Source of the DNA: Bigelowiella natans CCMP2755
Taxonomy: Eukaryota; Cercozoa; Chlorarachniophyceae
NCBI GenBank assembly: GCA_000320545.1
Contig: ADNK01000279.1
Coordinates: forward strand, 1-41,300
Length of the DNA stretch: 41,300 nucleotides
Reading direction: 5' to 3'
Shown: positions 1-12,414 of the stretch, piece by piece
Layout: every line of letters begins with the position of its first letter
Numbering within the stretch: position 1 is the stretch's first letter
Translations under genes and position numbers: made by a program
Notes under the pieces: generated by a model
Databases searched by the model: none
What the model saw: the letters and a program-made list of their open reading frames with translations, nothing else
Told to the model about the DNA's origin: nothing

Positions 1-215
1 TGTTGGGGGGGGGGAGAATGAATCACTGAACAAATGGATGAATACGAATGGAAGGATCTTCAACGGGGAGGAGAAGGATGTGGAGGAGAGGATATTTAGC
101 GAAAGTCGTGAAGTATATAAGCACCATGATCATCATCATCATCATCATCATTCAATCAACGAGCAAGTGTTGTCGTTCGCTATCATCATCATCTTCTTCT
201 TCTTCTTCTTCTTCT
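1..215. other. 3' flank of the DENN gene with simple repeats
   Basis: Holds a (CAT)n tract near 128-152 and a (TTC)n tract near 190-218, plus a short poly-G at 5-13. No gene seen. Confidence 0.6.
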
Positions 216-3200
216 TCATTTTCTTTTTCTTCTGTCACTGACCATTCCTTGCTTCTCCAACATCGCAAATACTTTGAAGGCGAGAACGCTCAGCCGAAGC
301 TGTTCCTCCTCAGCCGTCGTACCCACCAGCTGTTTCATCGAGATAGAAGACGACGATGGATGCTTATCACTACTAGTAGTACCGTCAGGAACAAGGCTCA
401 GCAGGAGCGCCAAAGTTAGATCATTAACTTTTGCGTCTCCTCCTCCTCCTCCTCCTCCTCCTCCTCCCGATGCATCATCATTTCTGACAGGATAAAAGGA
501 CACGGGAGTATCCATAATCTGTCTCAGAAGAGTCGTCTCACCACCGCTCACAACGACAGGAGGGAGAGGAGAAGAGGCGGCGGAAGGAGGGAGGGCCGCT
601 GTCTTCTTAGCGGGTTTCCCCGCCCCATCAGAGAGCTTCTTCCTCTTCTTATCGTTGGCGCATATGTTACTGCTATCATGTCCTTCCTTTATCGTTCCCG
701 GCAGCTGTACTCTCCCCCCCCCTCCTGAAACCCCTACTGCGTGGATAGGATGTGGCGGTGGGCGGTACTCTGCCAGTCGCTGAGCCACGGCCCATGCAAC
801 CTCGGAATCACTCGCAGGGTTTCTCGGCTGAACTCCTACTTCGACTATCGTGTCGGGCTCGAGGTCGAGCACACGCAGATCTACGCGCCCCTCGCAGCCC
901 TGGAGGAGCTCGTCGTCGGCTCCTCCTGCGCCCTCCCCATCGTGGATGAGCGCCCACATGTCGCGCACAAGCGACTCGAGGACAGCTCCGAGCGCGCCCC
1001 TCGACGCCGCGGCCTCCACTCTCTGGGAGTAGTTGCTGCATCCATAGACGGAGAGGCAAACTACGATAGCACCAGCAGAGACTATGGGGCACCAACGACG
1101 AGGAAGATACGAGCCCTCGAAGCTGAACAGCTGTGGCCATGCAGGCGTTAATGGCGCCCTCGCGCCTGATATGTTCTTCAGGTTGTATGAGTAGATCTTT
1201 GAGATAATGTTGTTCAGAACCAAGCTCCATGAAGGCGACGACGATGATGACGAGGAGGAGGAGACCCCGGGGCCGCGGAGACTTGGCGTGCTGCTCCTTA
1301 CAAAGCTGTTGCTGATAGATTGAGAGGAAAGGGCATGGGGGGTTGGCGCTGCTGCTGCGGCTGCTGGAGTAAGTGGGGCACTACCATGTAGCATTGAATG
1401 GGAGCGGCTGGTGTCGTTATGACGGAAATTCGTGTAAATCTTCCGAATCACACCGGCGTACTTCAGATGCTGCTCGTTCGGAACCGCGTCCATGGTCATC
1501 AATCCGTTGAAGTTCTCCCCGCTACGATCTCTGTCGCCCATCTGTAAGATGGTCTCGTAGTGCTCTCGGTACTGGACGATGTAATCGTCGGTGGAGATGC
1601 CGAGCTTGCTGGCCACGGGGTAAAGCGCGTGCATCATGCTTTGTTTATAAAAGATACTCTCCGGCATCCAGTCCGCACACTGCGCCAAAACCAGCCTCAT
1701 CGATAAAAACTTCACCAGGGCTTGCAGGGGCAGCTTGGATTTCACCCCCCCCTCGAGGTCGCCCCCTCCCAGCCTCGATACTCCACGCCCAGGCACCCCG
1801 CCAACGCCGATGGCCTCCTCGATGTGGTCTACGAGCTTGGTGACCTGCTCCTCTCTCACAGGACTGGGAACCACGTCGCTCAGAGCCGCGCCCAGCTGCT
1901 GTGCGTCGTCGCCAGGGTTGCGATCAAACTCCACATCCACCCCCGGCAGCGCGATGTACCAGCTCTGGAAGGTGTCACAGGAGACGACGTACTGACGGGC
2001 AGGGTCAATCTGCGCAAGGTATTCCTCTCGCTCGCTCAGCAAGAAGCCGCACGGCAGGTCGCACGAGGCGAAGTACCAGAATATGTTCCAAAACTGCCAG
2101 CGGTAGCCTGGCTCGAAGCGGAATTCGTCCAGGGGGTTCTGCTCAAACTCCTGCACGATGTTCTTCCGGTGTCTGCAGCACGCCTTGAAGCTTTGGTAGA
2201 GAATGCTCGGGTTCACCACCTTATGGCACTCCGCGGGGAGGAAAGGGTGCGTCTTGACGAGCAACATCGGCTGAATACCTGCTGATCCGCACGCAGGACA
2301 GTCAACATCGGGAAGGTTCCCCTTCTCTGCGTATGATGCCAGGATGTCCTCCCCAGTGAAGGCGTAGCTGCAGTTGTCGCACCGCGCGCACATTCGGATC
2401 CAAAGGGGAAGCTTCGACGGGCCCTTGCCCTTTGGCCTCCTTTGCTGCTGCTGCCGGTCACTGCTGGTGTTGCTCCTACTGCCACTGCTACTACTACTAC
2501 TGCTGCTAACAATCTTTTGCTCATGCAGATGCAGGCGGGAGTTGGATATCATGAGAGCGATTTGCTCGTAGAACTGACTGGGTAGCGACGGGTATAGCAT
2601 GATGGTGAGTCGAATCACCATCTGCAGCTCGTGCGGTACCTGGCAGTAGGCGCAGAAGAGCGCGAGCATCTTGAACGACTCCTCCCTCGGCTTCAAGGAC
2701 TCGCGGAGCATGCGTACGATGACTCCTAGCGCCACCATCAGCACCTGCTGCAGCTCGCTCATGACAATATCCTTCTTATCCGGATGATTTCTGTGCATGT
2801 ACACCCTTCTACGAATCCTGTCGGTTGCGGAGAGGAGGTACGTCTGGAACCACAGGTCGTATATGCACCCTAATGATGCCATCGCGAGAGCCTCCTCCAT
2901 TGCCACCGCCGTTTTAGTCGTTGTCCTCGTCGTGTTGGTTGGCGGTGCTAGGTGGCCCTTCTTACCACTGCTGCCTCCACTACCTCCACTGCTGCTGCTG
3001 CTGCTGCTGCTACCGCTGCTACTGCCTGCTGTGCCTTTGAAACGGGAGGATTTTCCAGAAGCATCCACAGATGCTCGCAACCTGTACAACTCGGTTTGGG
3101 CGAGGCGAGAGACGTCCTGCAAGCCGATGTTGATCATCTGGTTGTGCGTCTGGCGCATCTCACTCAGCCAGTGATCCAGGCCGTTCGGGTCGATCTCGTA

Positions 3201-6200
3201 GAAGCGGTTGCCCTCCATCAAGTGCCTTGGCCGTCGGCAAGGAAGAGACGAAGGGCGACTCGTTCCCACCACGCCCGATGAGGAGGAGGAGGACGGTGAT
3301 GAGGCGGAGGAATTGAAAAGCGCGGCAGACCGAGTAAGAAGTGCATCGTCGAGCTTTGGGAAAGCACTGAAGGTAGTAGGCGACCCTACTGTTGCCGACC
3401 GAGTGTGTCGTGTGATTTGAAGCTGCTGCTGCTGCTGATTATCATCAGCTGTCTTCCCTTCCTCTGCATCCTCTTCCTTCTCAACAACTTCATGCTGCTG
3501 CTGCTGCTGCTGCTGCTTCTGCTTCTGCCAGAGATTAAGTGTCTCCAGTACCTCTCTCCCACGGGACACAACCACCGTTTCTGTCCAGCATAGCTGCTCG
3601 CGAAAGCGGTTGATGTGCTGCATTGTCAACGACGACCCAAACTGGGCCTGAGGATAGTGGTGATGATGGAGACCGTGATTCGCTCCACTCGAGTACAGCA
3701 TCCGTGGCGATTTCTCTCGTGTGCTTGAGCGAGATCGGGTTCCACCGCCTCCGCCCCCTTTTCTGAGCAGCATTGGTGATAGAGAAGCTACTTCTCCGCC
3801 GCCTCCTCCTCTCCTCCTCCTCTCCTCCCAAGGTGACGTTGGTGCTCTCTTCTGAACATACTGCCATACAGTAATCTAGAAACACCAGTGAGATGCAACG
3901 CTTTGAGGCTCCATAGCACAAGTCACTAAAGTCGGGGGCGGAGCGCCAGTCAGCGAAGGTTCGGAATATTTGCGTTTCCACCAGCAAGTCATAGAAGCCC
4001 TTCCCCTCCGCGCCTCCTCCACCACCACCACTGTCAGCCACGAATCGCTTGAAGTCCATCGTGTTTTCAGCTGTGCAGTAATCTTGGTAGCGGTAGACGA
4101 TCTGAATATTGGCCTTCAGGAACGCCAACGTAGCAACATCGTCGAAGTAACGGTGCTCGCTGCCAACGCCCACATCGCGGTAGAGCAGCCCCTCGTCGAT
4201 ACTGCTAATGCTGCTGGTTCTGCTTTGGGCCTTCTCCTTCTTCTTGCTCTTCTTCTTATTCTTCGTCTTCTTATCTTGAAAGAATTTTTTTTCCAGAACC
4301 TCGAGTTGAGAGAGCAGCGGTTGGCGGATGCGAGCTGGCAGCTCTGGGGCAGGGGGGCCGGCTCCTGGTAGGCTCCCGTCGGCCGGGTCACGAGGGCTGC
4401 GATTGGCGTGTTCCTGAACGAGGTTGTTGTCCAGATCTACCAGCTCAAACTTGCCCTTCTCCTCCTCCGGGAGGATGAAGCGGTTGAAGAATGAGCTCTG
4501 CACCCCGATGACAAACGGCCACCCGCACATCAGGAAGTTGGCGAACTGGGCCTCCGCCGGCAGCAGGGGGATCCAGATGCGGTGCCACTCGAATGGGAAG
4601 AGGAGGCAGCGGTATGCCTCGGCCACGGTGTTGAGCAGGGAGAGGTCCTTCGAGATGAGCAAGATTTGCGACTCCGCCAGAATCATTTCGTACACGCGGA
4701 CCACGTTCTTGGCGTCCAAACATCGGAACAGCGGCGCGGCTATGTTCATTCCTTCCTGCGACATAAACACTGGAGGGGGCTTTGAGAACAGGATGGGGTT
4801 GAGCGAGCTCCCGATGTTAAACTCCACCTTAAGTACACCGGGTACGGGGTCTGGAAGCGCGTTGAAGAATTGATAAATCCATGACTCAATGGGGACGACC
4901 GCCGCAGTCTGCTGCTGCCCCTGCTGCGGAGTCATGGCCACGTTGTATAAATGGTAGAGGAAGCGCTGCATCCCCACGTAGTAGGGCTCTTGCGCAATAA
5001 GGACCAGGCACTTCGGACACCACACCCGATCGCTTGGCTTTGAGTGGTATTTTATTGCGGTTGAGTGGCGGGGGGGGGGCAGCGGCGCCTGCTGCATGCT
5101 TTGAGTTGCCGCCCCGAATTCCTCGAATATCGTCATCGCTGAGCCGTAGAAGACGCGCCTCTCAGCACCGAGGGAGAAGGAGAAGTTGTGGAAGAAGTAT
5201 CCGTGGGGCATGGGCCTGAACTGTGTGAGGTGGATGCCGTTGGGGAAGCAGTAGGGGGAGAAGGCCTTCTCCGAGAACTCACGAGGGTAATCCGAGTAGT
5301 CGTACCGCGGATATCGGTCGAGTAGCTGCGGATCATAGCACTGATCTTGGTCGTCGCCGTATCGAATGCAGAGGCTGAACTTTGAGTTCAAATACCCTGT
5401 CTTTTGCAAGGGAGGCTCCAACCGCTGATAGCCCGTGGGGACACTGTCGCGCGAGCGTACGATTCCAAGCGCGACGACGGGCTTCTTCGTCTTCGTGCGG
5501 CTGAAGCGCAACTTGTTCTGTGCATTTTTCCCCAGGCTGGCGATTTCTCTCGAATCCGAGGCGCGCACGTCTTTCGAGACGACCTCCAGGTTGCACAAAG
5601 GCCCGCCTGCAGCGCTATACTTCGTGGCGAAAGACATGTAGATGTAGCCGGTTCCTACCCAGCCGTCCTCTGATGGAAGGGGGGAAGGGGAGAGGGGGGG
5701 GGGGAGGGGGGCAAGAAGACAATGATCGACACAGCAAAATATAAATTGCTACGATGCTCATCTCGGGGGATTCACTACTTACTACAACAGAAGCAGCAAG
5801 CAGTAGCAGCAGCAGCCACAGTAGGAGTAGAAGTAGAAGTAGTAGTAGTATTATGGAAATAGTTCCCTCACCAAAAAGATATTATATCATCATCATTATC
5901 ATCATCATCATTATCATCATCATCATCATCATCATCATGTGACATGTACCAACAAACAACTCACTTTGGCCACGGCGTCTGGAAGGGTTATTCTGCAAAT
6001 GAGGCACAGGAATGTGCATGTCTGTAGGAGGGTCGGCATCCAAGGAGAACCGAATGTCGCTCACGGCCGTCACCTGAGATACAAAACATCATAGCTTTCA
6101 CTCGAAGATGCCTTCGGGGTTTGGCGTGTATTCTGGCTGTGGTGGTGTAGCCTTCACACACGATAATAATGCATGCATGCTTTTACTGTTGTCGTTGTTG

Positions 6201-9200
6201 CTGTGTTTATTAAGTTGGAAAGGGGAGACGAAGGAGAGACATAATCAGCACAAAACTGCACCAGTCTGATGCCTTCGTCGCTGAAGTCTTGCTGTTTTGG
6301 CTCAGGTCGTTTGCAGCTCTCCATCGACTCCTTTTCGAGACCTAGCACGTAGAAATAGTCCACTGCGCGCTCGCTTCTCGCCTTATTGATCTTTATCGCC
6401 TTCTTCTTCCTCATCGCCCCCCCAGCCACAACTAGGTCAAAGTGTGATTCAAAGCGCACGAGGAGCTTCTTCAGGGAAATCTTATCGTCGCGAAGAAGCC
6501 GGCCCTGGAACGACAGTCTTAAGTTCTTTCGATGCACATTTGCGTATTCGTCTAGTTTCAGGATGCGTGCTTTTAGCTCTGAGACCGTTATGTGAAGGCC
6601 TTCGATCGTCAGTTCATGAGTAGTGTTGGCAGTGGTGGCCGTTGCAAGCTGCTCTTTGATGAATACGAGCGGCTTTAGTTTGGCAAGTTGTATGATGGAG
6701 TCCGTCCCTATTTTGCACTCGCTGAGGCTTTTCCGGTCGTCATCAAGCCATCGGATCATGTTGTCGTTGTTGTTGTTGCCATTATCTTTTTCCAGCTTCT
6801 GCAGCACACCTAATCGTTGCCTGTCTACGGGGAATCCGATGGTATTCTGTTCGCTTATAATCCCCTTGAGGTACCGAACGCTCACTTTCGAGCCCTTTTT
6901 TTTCCCAAGCTTCACCTGGACTTGCGCTCCCGTTTCCATGGAATGGACAGTGACTATCACCTCTACAGGCCGAACGTACTTGGACCGCCGCTTCACCTCC
7001 TTTTTCATGGATCTCCCCGCTTTGCTGTAGTGCACGATCAGCCACTCCCCTTGATCGTCCCACTTGATATCATTGATTTCGCCGTTGAACCATCTCCGGG
7101 ATCCGACCGAGTATATCTCCACTTTGTCTCCTTTCTTCCATGACTTGCGGATGGCGGCGCCCAGGTTCTTTCCGACACTACTTGTCGTTGTAGGACTCTT
7201 CGTCGTTATCTTGCCCCTGCTTGTTCTGCCGCTGCTGCTGCTCCCGCGGCTAACCCTGCGGCTTGAATGCTTCAACATTGGCGCCCCTGCTGTTTGGGCA
7301 ACTTGTTCTTTTTGAACAGCTTTTATTTGGGCAGGAGTCTCGTCATCACTAGATGTTCCGCTTGTGTACACATCGTCGCTAGAATCCTTATTTTGGGCAA
7401 CACTTCGCAGATGCGCCTCCATTGCTGCTATGGCACTCTCGGTCGGCTTTATCATGGCGAGGTCTTTCCGGCTGATCTCCTTGCTATACTTATCGTACAT
7501 GACCTGCAGCCACTCTCCAACATCATCCCTGTACACCCGGTTAATGGAAGCACGAAACCATTGGTTTTTGGTATTGGAGAACACCAGCACCACGTCTCCC
7601 ATCTTCCACGAGCGCCGAATCTGGGCATCAACCTCCTCGGGGGATGGATAGTTGCCCGATTGCCCTGACCGTACCTTCGGTATTGGCCTGATGGCTTCGG
7701 TATCTTCCACGGCTACATCCTTCTTTAACAGCCCCTGATGGAAACGAGCCTCCACCCATCTACGGCCAGACTCTATGAAAATCCTGAAGATCTCTGCTCG
7801 CATCCATTGATTCTTGCTGAACGAAAACACTTCCACCTTGTCCCCTACCTTCCACGCTTCGCGGATGGCCCGATCGGGGATGTCCTCTCTACACAATGGA
7901 GAAGTTACAGAGCTGGAAGAAGTGGACTTATCGTCATCATCGTCACTAGTATCACCCAACGAAAATTGCACAGGCGTCTCGGAGGGTAAGTAGTTGCCTA
8001 ATGCTACTTTTGAATGATGGTGAGGTGATGATCCCGGACTACCACGACGACGGGCATTATGTGAAACACGGTCATGTATACTGGTCTGAGTGGTCCTCCC
8101 CTGTCCACCCCCCCTCCGCCGTTGATAATCCGTACGGTGCTGAAAATTTCGGATGGTAACTCGGTCGCCTTTACCGAGGGTGATGGCAGGGTATATAGAT
8201 CTCTGGAGCATCTCTGCTGGCAATTCGTGGGCTAATCCTAAGCTGGTGTTGTTCTTAGTGCATTCGATCTCCCCACTGCTCGTATCAACCACGATTCCGA
8301 TCACATCCCCCTCTCCATACACGTCTCCATAAGGAAGGCGGCGGCCTCCCCCCAGATTCGTCCAACTGTTACAGTGGTAGGACCAGGTGCCTTTGGATGC
8401 TCCCAGAGCTTTCTCGGGATCCCACGCGTCTTTCGTCGAGACTCCAATGCACATCTTACCTTTTAGATCTCCCATCGTATCTATCCGCACCTCCCACGAG
8501 TATACCCCGCTGGCCAATGCCGTGTTTGCGAGTACACCACAATTGCTGGCAAAACTGGAAACTGTGCGTACGGGGTGGCCCTCGAGGACCACGTTAGGGG
8601 CCTTCGTGTTCGGGTCCCAAGCGATAGTTTGCGCAGAGGGAGGGGCGAAAGTAAACTTCATGAGGCGTTGAATCATTTCATTCTCGTTTTGGTTTCGCCC
8701 AGAGCGCCGCTTCGAGTGGGAGTCGAAATCCATTGTCCGGTAAGTGTAGGTTCCGGCAGAATGACCGATACGCGAGGTCGGTCTCTTCTTTGTCCGCTTA
8801 CCTCCCTGGTGGCGCGGAAGGTCTAATAGTGTTGTAGCAGCTCTGCCACTCGCAGCAACTCGTCTTGCTTGACGAATCTTGTAAGCGTCATCTGGATTAC
8901 TACGCGTACCTTCCTGTTCTCTCGAGTAGTATATCTCAATAGCAGCCTTTCCATCAACTTCGAGAGGTAGGAATAAAAAATCGCTTGTTCGAATCCAATT
9001 GTGAGATACAGAAGCTCCCTCAATGATATCCCCTGCACTTAATATCGGATCGCCCTCACTCCTGTTCATAACAGTCAGCAGGTTATCCAAACACTGGAGC
9101 GCACATAATTTTTGGGAGGAAAACAGGGAGATTATACCTTGCGTCCAAACTCGGTTTATATCGAAGATAAAGGTTAGGGACCAACACCTTGTACTTGACA

Positions 9201-9323
9201 AACTCCAAATCCTGTTAGTATTGAGTGGGTGTATCATCGATGACAACATTGGGAGCAGCAGCCATGAGAACTAGATTTTCTGCATCTTACCTTGGATTCT
9301 GATTTCGCACCTCCATGTTGCAT
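216..9323 (-). CDS. SPRY-Tudor-ubiquitin-like-DENND4 fusion, putative Rab GEF
   Basis: Exons read on the minus strand: 9323-9291, 9211-9138, 9061-6187, 6073-5965, 5669-3862, 3647-216. They total 8331 nt, an intact frame of 2776 aa. All junctions are GT-AG and phase-consistent. Rough domain order: SH3b-like segment 12-85; SPRY about 190-343; three Tudor/agenet-like repeats (W-K-x-G-D-x-V start, G-E/R-W-L/V core) at 435-496, 518-575 and 673-735; two ubiquitin-like folds at 737-838 and 850-918; then the u-DENN start (VDYFYVLGLE, 936) in the same exon. Next come a MABP-like segment, the core DENN (LLFPFEW about 1390) and d-DENN. After low-complexity linkers there is a Cys4 ribbon (CARCDNC...CPACG, about 2045-2090) followed by FWNIFWYF, both hallmarks of the DENND4/Crag C-terminus. 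Family knowledge: DENND4 proteins are GEFs for Rab10-type GTPases on endomembranes. The 3861-3648 intron and the first two exons are the least certain parts. Confidence 0.8.
5886..5939. repeat. (ATC)n/(ATT)n tract in DENN intron
   Basis: Imperfect ATC repeat inside the intron between exons 6073-5965 and 5669-3862, close to the 5' splice site. Confidence 0.9.
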
Positions 9324-10231
9324 CGTTTTGTTGCAGCGGGAGATTGAGGCTTCTCCTCACTTAGATACCATTAATGTTAGGAAGGGGGAATAGCAAGCTC
9401 AGTTGTAGTCTTCGTTTTTTTTTTTGGGCATCCGCGACATCTACGAAAGAAGAACGAAGGGACATAGGGGGGGAATTGCGCGGAAAAATGGTAATGGTTG
9501 CGTATAAAGTGTTCAACTGACCTGCAACTAACAGATTTGGGGCCGCAACTTCTTAGAACCACTACTAATTGGATTACCGCCACCGTGGGGGTGGCACGGA
9601 TTCTCTTTCGGATGTTCAGGTGCAAGAAAATCTCGAGGAATTCTCGTAAATCCATTATTAATCGACATAATATCTAAATAAATTCCAACGAAAGAAGAAC
9701 ATCACCCGGATCGTTTAGCATTCCTATGTGTTCAGTTGCTGCCCCCAGAAATACCCTTTTTTAACCGTGAAACTTCTTAGGAAAATCTCTTTGTTCACAT
9801 GGTAGTCGCCGGGGTAATTGAACGTAAAAGCTGGCGTTTTGAATACTACGATAACACATCTAGGATTGTCGCTGGTTGTAAACCACAGTACAGCTAAACC
9901 AGATTTGGAGTTTCCTCAATAATACGAAAAATTAATTACTTTTTGGATTCCGTAGCTACGACAAGCTGTTTCCCAGCGAGCCTTCTGAAGTCACGAAGAC
10001 GACGACGTGGCAAGGGGCGATCAGGCAACTCCTTCCTCGTCCCTCTCCCTCCCTTCCCCCCGCTGTCTCTTATCTATCGTTGACCCACCTGCATACCATG
10101 GGGATATGCTGTGACAAGCAGTGTCATCTCCTCAAATTCTATTCTCTCTCAAATTGCTCGATATCAGAAGCTCATTGCGTCGCCTATCTCTTGCTACACT
10201 TCCGTCGCCCACCTTAATAAACGGGAACGCG
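9324..10231. promoter_or_regulatory. Head-to-head intergenic region (DENN / PsbQ-like)
   Basis: 908 bp between two divergent start codons, so both promoters and 5' UTRs should lie here. Contains a T-run near 9414-9425 and CT-rich stretches near 10030-10075. I see no certain TATA box or named element. Confidence 0.5.
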
Positions 10232-11573
10232 ATGGTCGCGGCAAATCTTCATTTTAAGGTGCAGGTTTCCAAGAGCATTGCATTTGTATTATCAGTTTTT
10301 AATTGACACAAACAATAGGTTCTTGTCGCGCTGCTGTGCCTCACCTGTAAGTTTCTCAGTTTGTTATTGGAGGGATGTCCATCATTTCATGTATTGATTT
10401 TGTAGATCATGGCGCATTCGGTGTATACAGAGCTCCTACGAGGACACGATGCTCCTCCACAAATTCCCACATCCTTACACGAAGAACGCAGCTCCGTCGA
10501 ACGGTTCTGCCAATGAAAACGCTGCACGAAATAAAACTCATACTCGTGCCATCTATGAATCATATAGCTTCTTGCTGGGACTGGAATGCTATTTGCTCCG
10601 GAAACCTTTGCGGTAGGCTGTCAGGATTTTGGATATTTGATTTAACTGTGAGATCGATAAAATTTTACATATCGATTCAGGTTGAACAACGCCAGCAGCA
10701 GCAGCAGCAGCAGAAGCTCGACCCAAGGTTGGTTGTTTTCATTTTATTTATGATAAAAAAAACTCAGAGTCCTGGAAAAAATACATCGACGGAAGTTCTG
10801 AGACTTTAATCGACGCTAGGTATGCTCCAGGACGGACCATGATAAGCACGAAGGAGGGGCTAGCTTTGAACAGTGATGTCAAAGATCAAGTGGTCGTAAT
10901 AGTAGTACAGAAGTAGCAGAAGTAGTAGTAGTAGTAGTAGTAGTAGTTGTTGTTGTTGCCGTATTAGAGGTAGCAGATGAAACAGTAAACTGATTTACCA
11001 TCGACACTAGAAGAGTGGTTCTAAATTCCCTGTTCTTGACGTTTCCCTGGCAGATTGAGCGGATTCTGGGTGCAGAGAAAATCCTCATTCTGATAGGTAG
11101 CTTAGTCGCCGAGAAGAGGTTCTCTGAAGCGGGGGTGAAAGCTAAGGTGACGAGGACCCAATGTTTCTAAATTTTCGTTGTCTTAATATTTCGCCATAAT
11201 TTTGGGAAGGCATTGAAGAAAGACATGGAGAAGGATATGGACACCCTCTCTGATCTCGCCGATGCGAAGATGGTGTGAGAACAACCTTAAATCTTTACAC
11301 CCATTGGAAGTCTGATAGACCATCTGAACTTATATGAGCGTCGCTTCGCACAACTCTATAAGGCCCTTGTGGCTCGAGACATTCGATGCGTTAATTTTGC
11401 ACAATGATAAGGTTCAAATGGAAAAGCAATACATTGAGAAGGCGGGATCTGCATTCTTTAATGCCTTTGAAGACTTGGAATTTTCAATAGCGAGGGAGGA
11501 TGCAGTAGGAGCAGCCTTGGCACAGCTGCGGGCAGTGGCATTGTACAAGAAAGCAATAGTTGGCCTTGCGTAG
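10232..11573 (+). CDS. PsbQ-like photosystem II extrinsic (thylakoid lumen) protein, plastid-targeted
   Basis: Three C-terminal exons are clear: 11054-11146, 11210-11274 and 11363-11573, all GT-AG, giving 122 aa. This is all-helical and ends in a motif pattern (FFNAFEDLEF, then about 20 residues, then YKKAIVGL) that aligns by eye with the last two helices of PsbQ (FSSIDNLDHAA...). N-terminal exons fit a secondary-plastid presequence. They are 10232-10258 (MVAANLHFK), 10319-10346 (hydrophobic VLVALLCLT) and an exon from 10406 giving HGAFGVYRAP and then an Arg/Ser/Thr-rich stretch with RR. The exons between about 10500 and 11050 are not resolved because several frames and donors compete there. 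PsbQ stabilises the oxygen-evolving complex on the lumenal face of PSII. It could instead be another PsbQ-fold lumen protein. The gene is head-to-head with the DENN gene. Confidence 0.55.
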
Positions 11574-11902
11574 AAGGAAGGAAAAAATATCGTACTAATA
11601 AGCCAGTGGTTGCGCCAACGCGTCACACTTCAGGGTCCCCGCATCAGCAATACAGTGGTTTTATCAGCAACAGCTTCATCATTTTGAGCAAGCCTCGTGC
11701 TCTGTTATCTAACAATTCAAATTATAAGGCATGTACGATATATTCTTAACACTAGAGATCCGCATCAAGTGGACGTATCCACGTGCTTCCCATGACATCG
11801 TCATCGGAACACACACAGCATGCTATTTGTATCATTCTAAATGTGAAATCGCGACTATTTTGCCTTAGTCAATGTCTATCTAGAGCATATACTGTGTCTA
11901 TT

Positions 11903-11951
11903 ATTAGGATGACAATTGTAAAATTTAATATATTCATTACACCCGTCTCAT
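11903..11951 (+). repeat. Dispersed repeat, copy A (core only)
   Basis: Core starts ATTAGGATGACAATTG and ends with a CATTACACCCGTCTCATA-type stretch; matches copies B and C with scattered substitutions. Flanked by a perfect 13-bp direct repeat TACTGTGTCTATT at 11890-11902 and 11951-11963. Confidence 0.7.
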
Positions 11952-12047
11952 ACTGTGTCTATTGTCCATTTCATCTGCCGCACCGCTGCTATGACTCCAT
12001 GTGTATATACGCTTACGGAACGCACGCATATCCGATTATTTCAGTTA

Positions 12048-12251
12048 TTAGTCCAAGTTAGACAAAAGCTTATTAAAAAAATGCTCTGGCAATAGTTTGG
12101 ATTTGTAGAATCGATCGCTCGCAAGGGATAAGAAGCCTCGAATATTGACAGCAGGATTGACATCACAACCAATAAATTTTAGCATGCCAGTAGTATCGAT
12201 CATAGGGATTCGCAAACGAAAACTATAATCAGAAATGCCTGAATGAACCAT
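12048..12251 (-). other. Small open frame, unrecognised
   Basis: A 67-codon frame beginning with ATG has ordinary amino-acid composition and no low complexity (contains DVNPAVNIRGFLSLASDRF). It lies just downstream of the reductase stop. It could be a short gene, a decayed fragment or chance. No homologue is recognised. Confidence 0.2.
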
Positions 12252-12414
12252 TTGCTATAAGCGGCTGATACATTGCTCGACTGCTACGTTATCATATAGT
12301 TATTAACACGTTTCATCCTTTACAATAAGAATAATCATTTTAGACTAGGTTATTACATCATCATCACCAACATACAGATCGCTGCAGTATGCGCTATGCA
12401 AGAGCCGGTCTTAA

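Larger units (their letters stand above)
11574..12414. other. Tail-to-tail intergenic region with dispersed repeat copy A
   Basis: Between the stops of the PsbQ-like gene and the reductase. Holds the dispersed repeat (11903-11951), a 13-bp direct repeat flanking it, and the small frame at 12048-12251. Otherwise nothing seen. Confidence 0.5.

Noticed and set aside
48-419. Plus-strand His/Ser-rich frame at the left edge
   Set aside because: Opposite the C-terminal exon of the DENN gene; composition comes from CAT and TTC repeats.
5882-6073. Frame ending in poly-Met
   Set aside because: Its first half is a DENN exon (5965-6073); the rest is intron read through an (ATC)n tract.
11334-11573. Independent 79-aa gene
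   Set aside because: Its first third is intron; the acceptor at 11362 joins it in phase to the upstream PsbQ-like exon.
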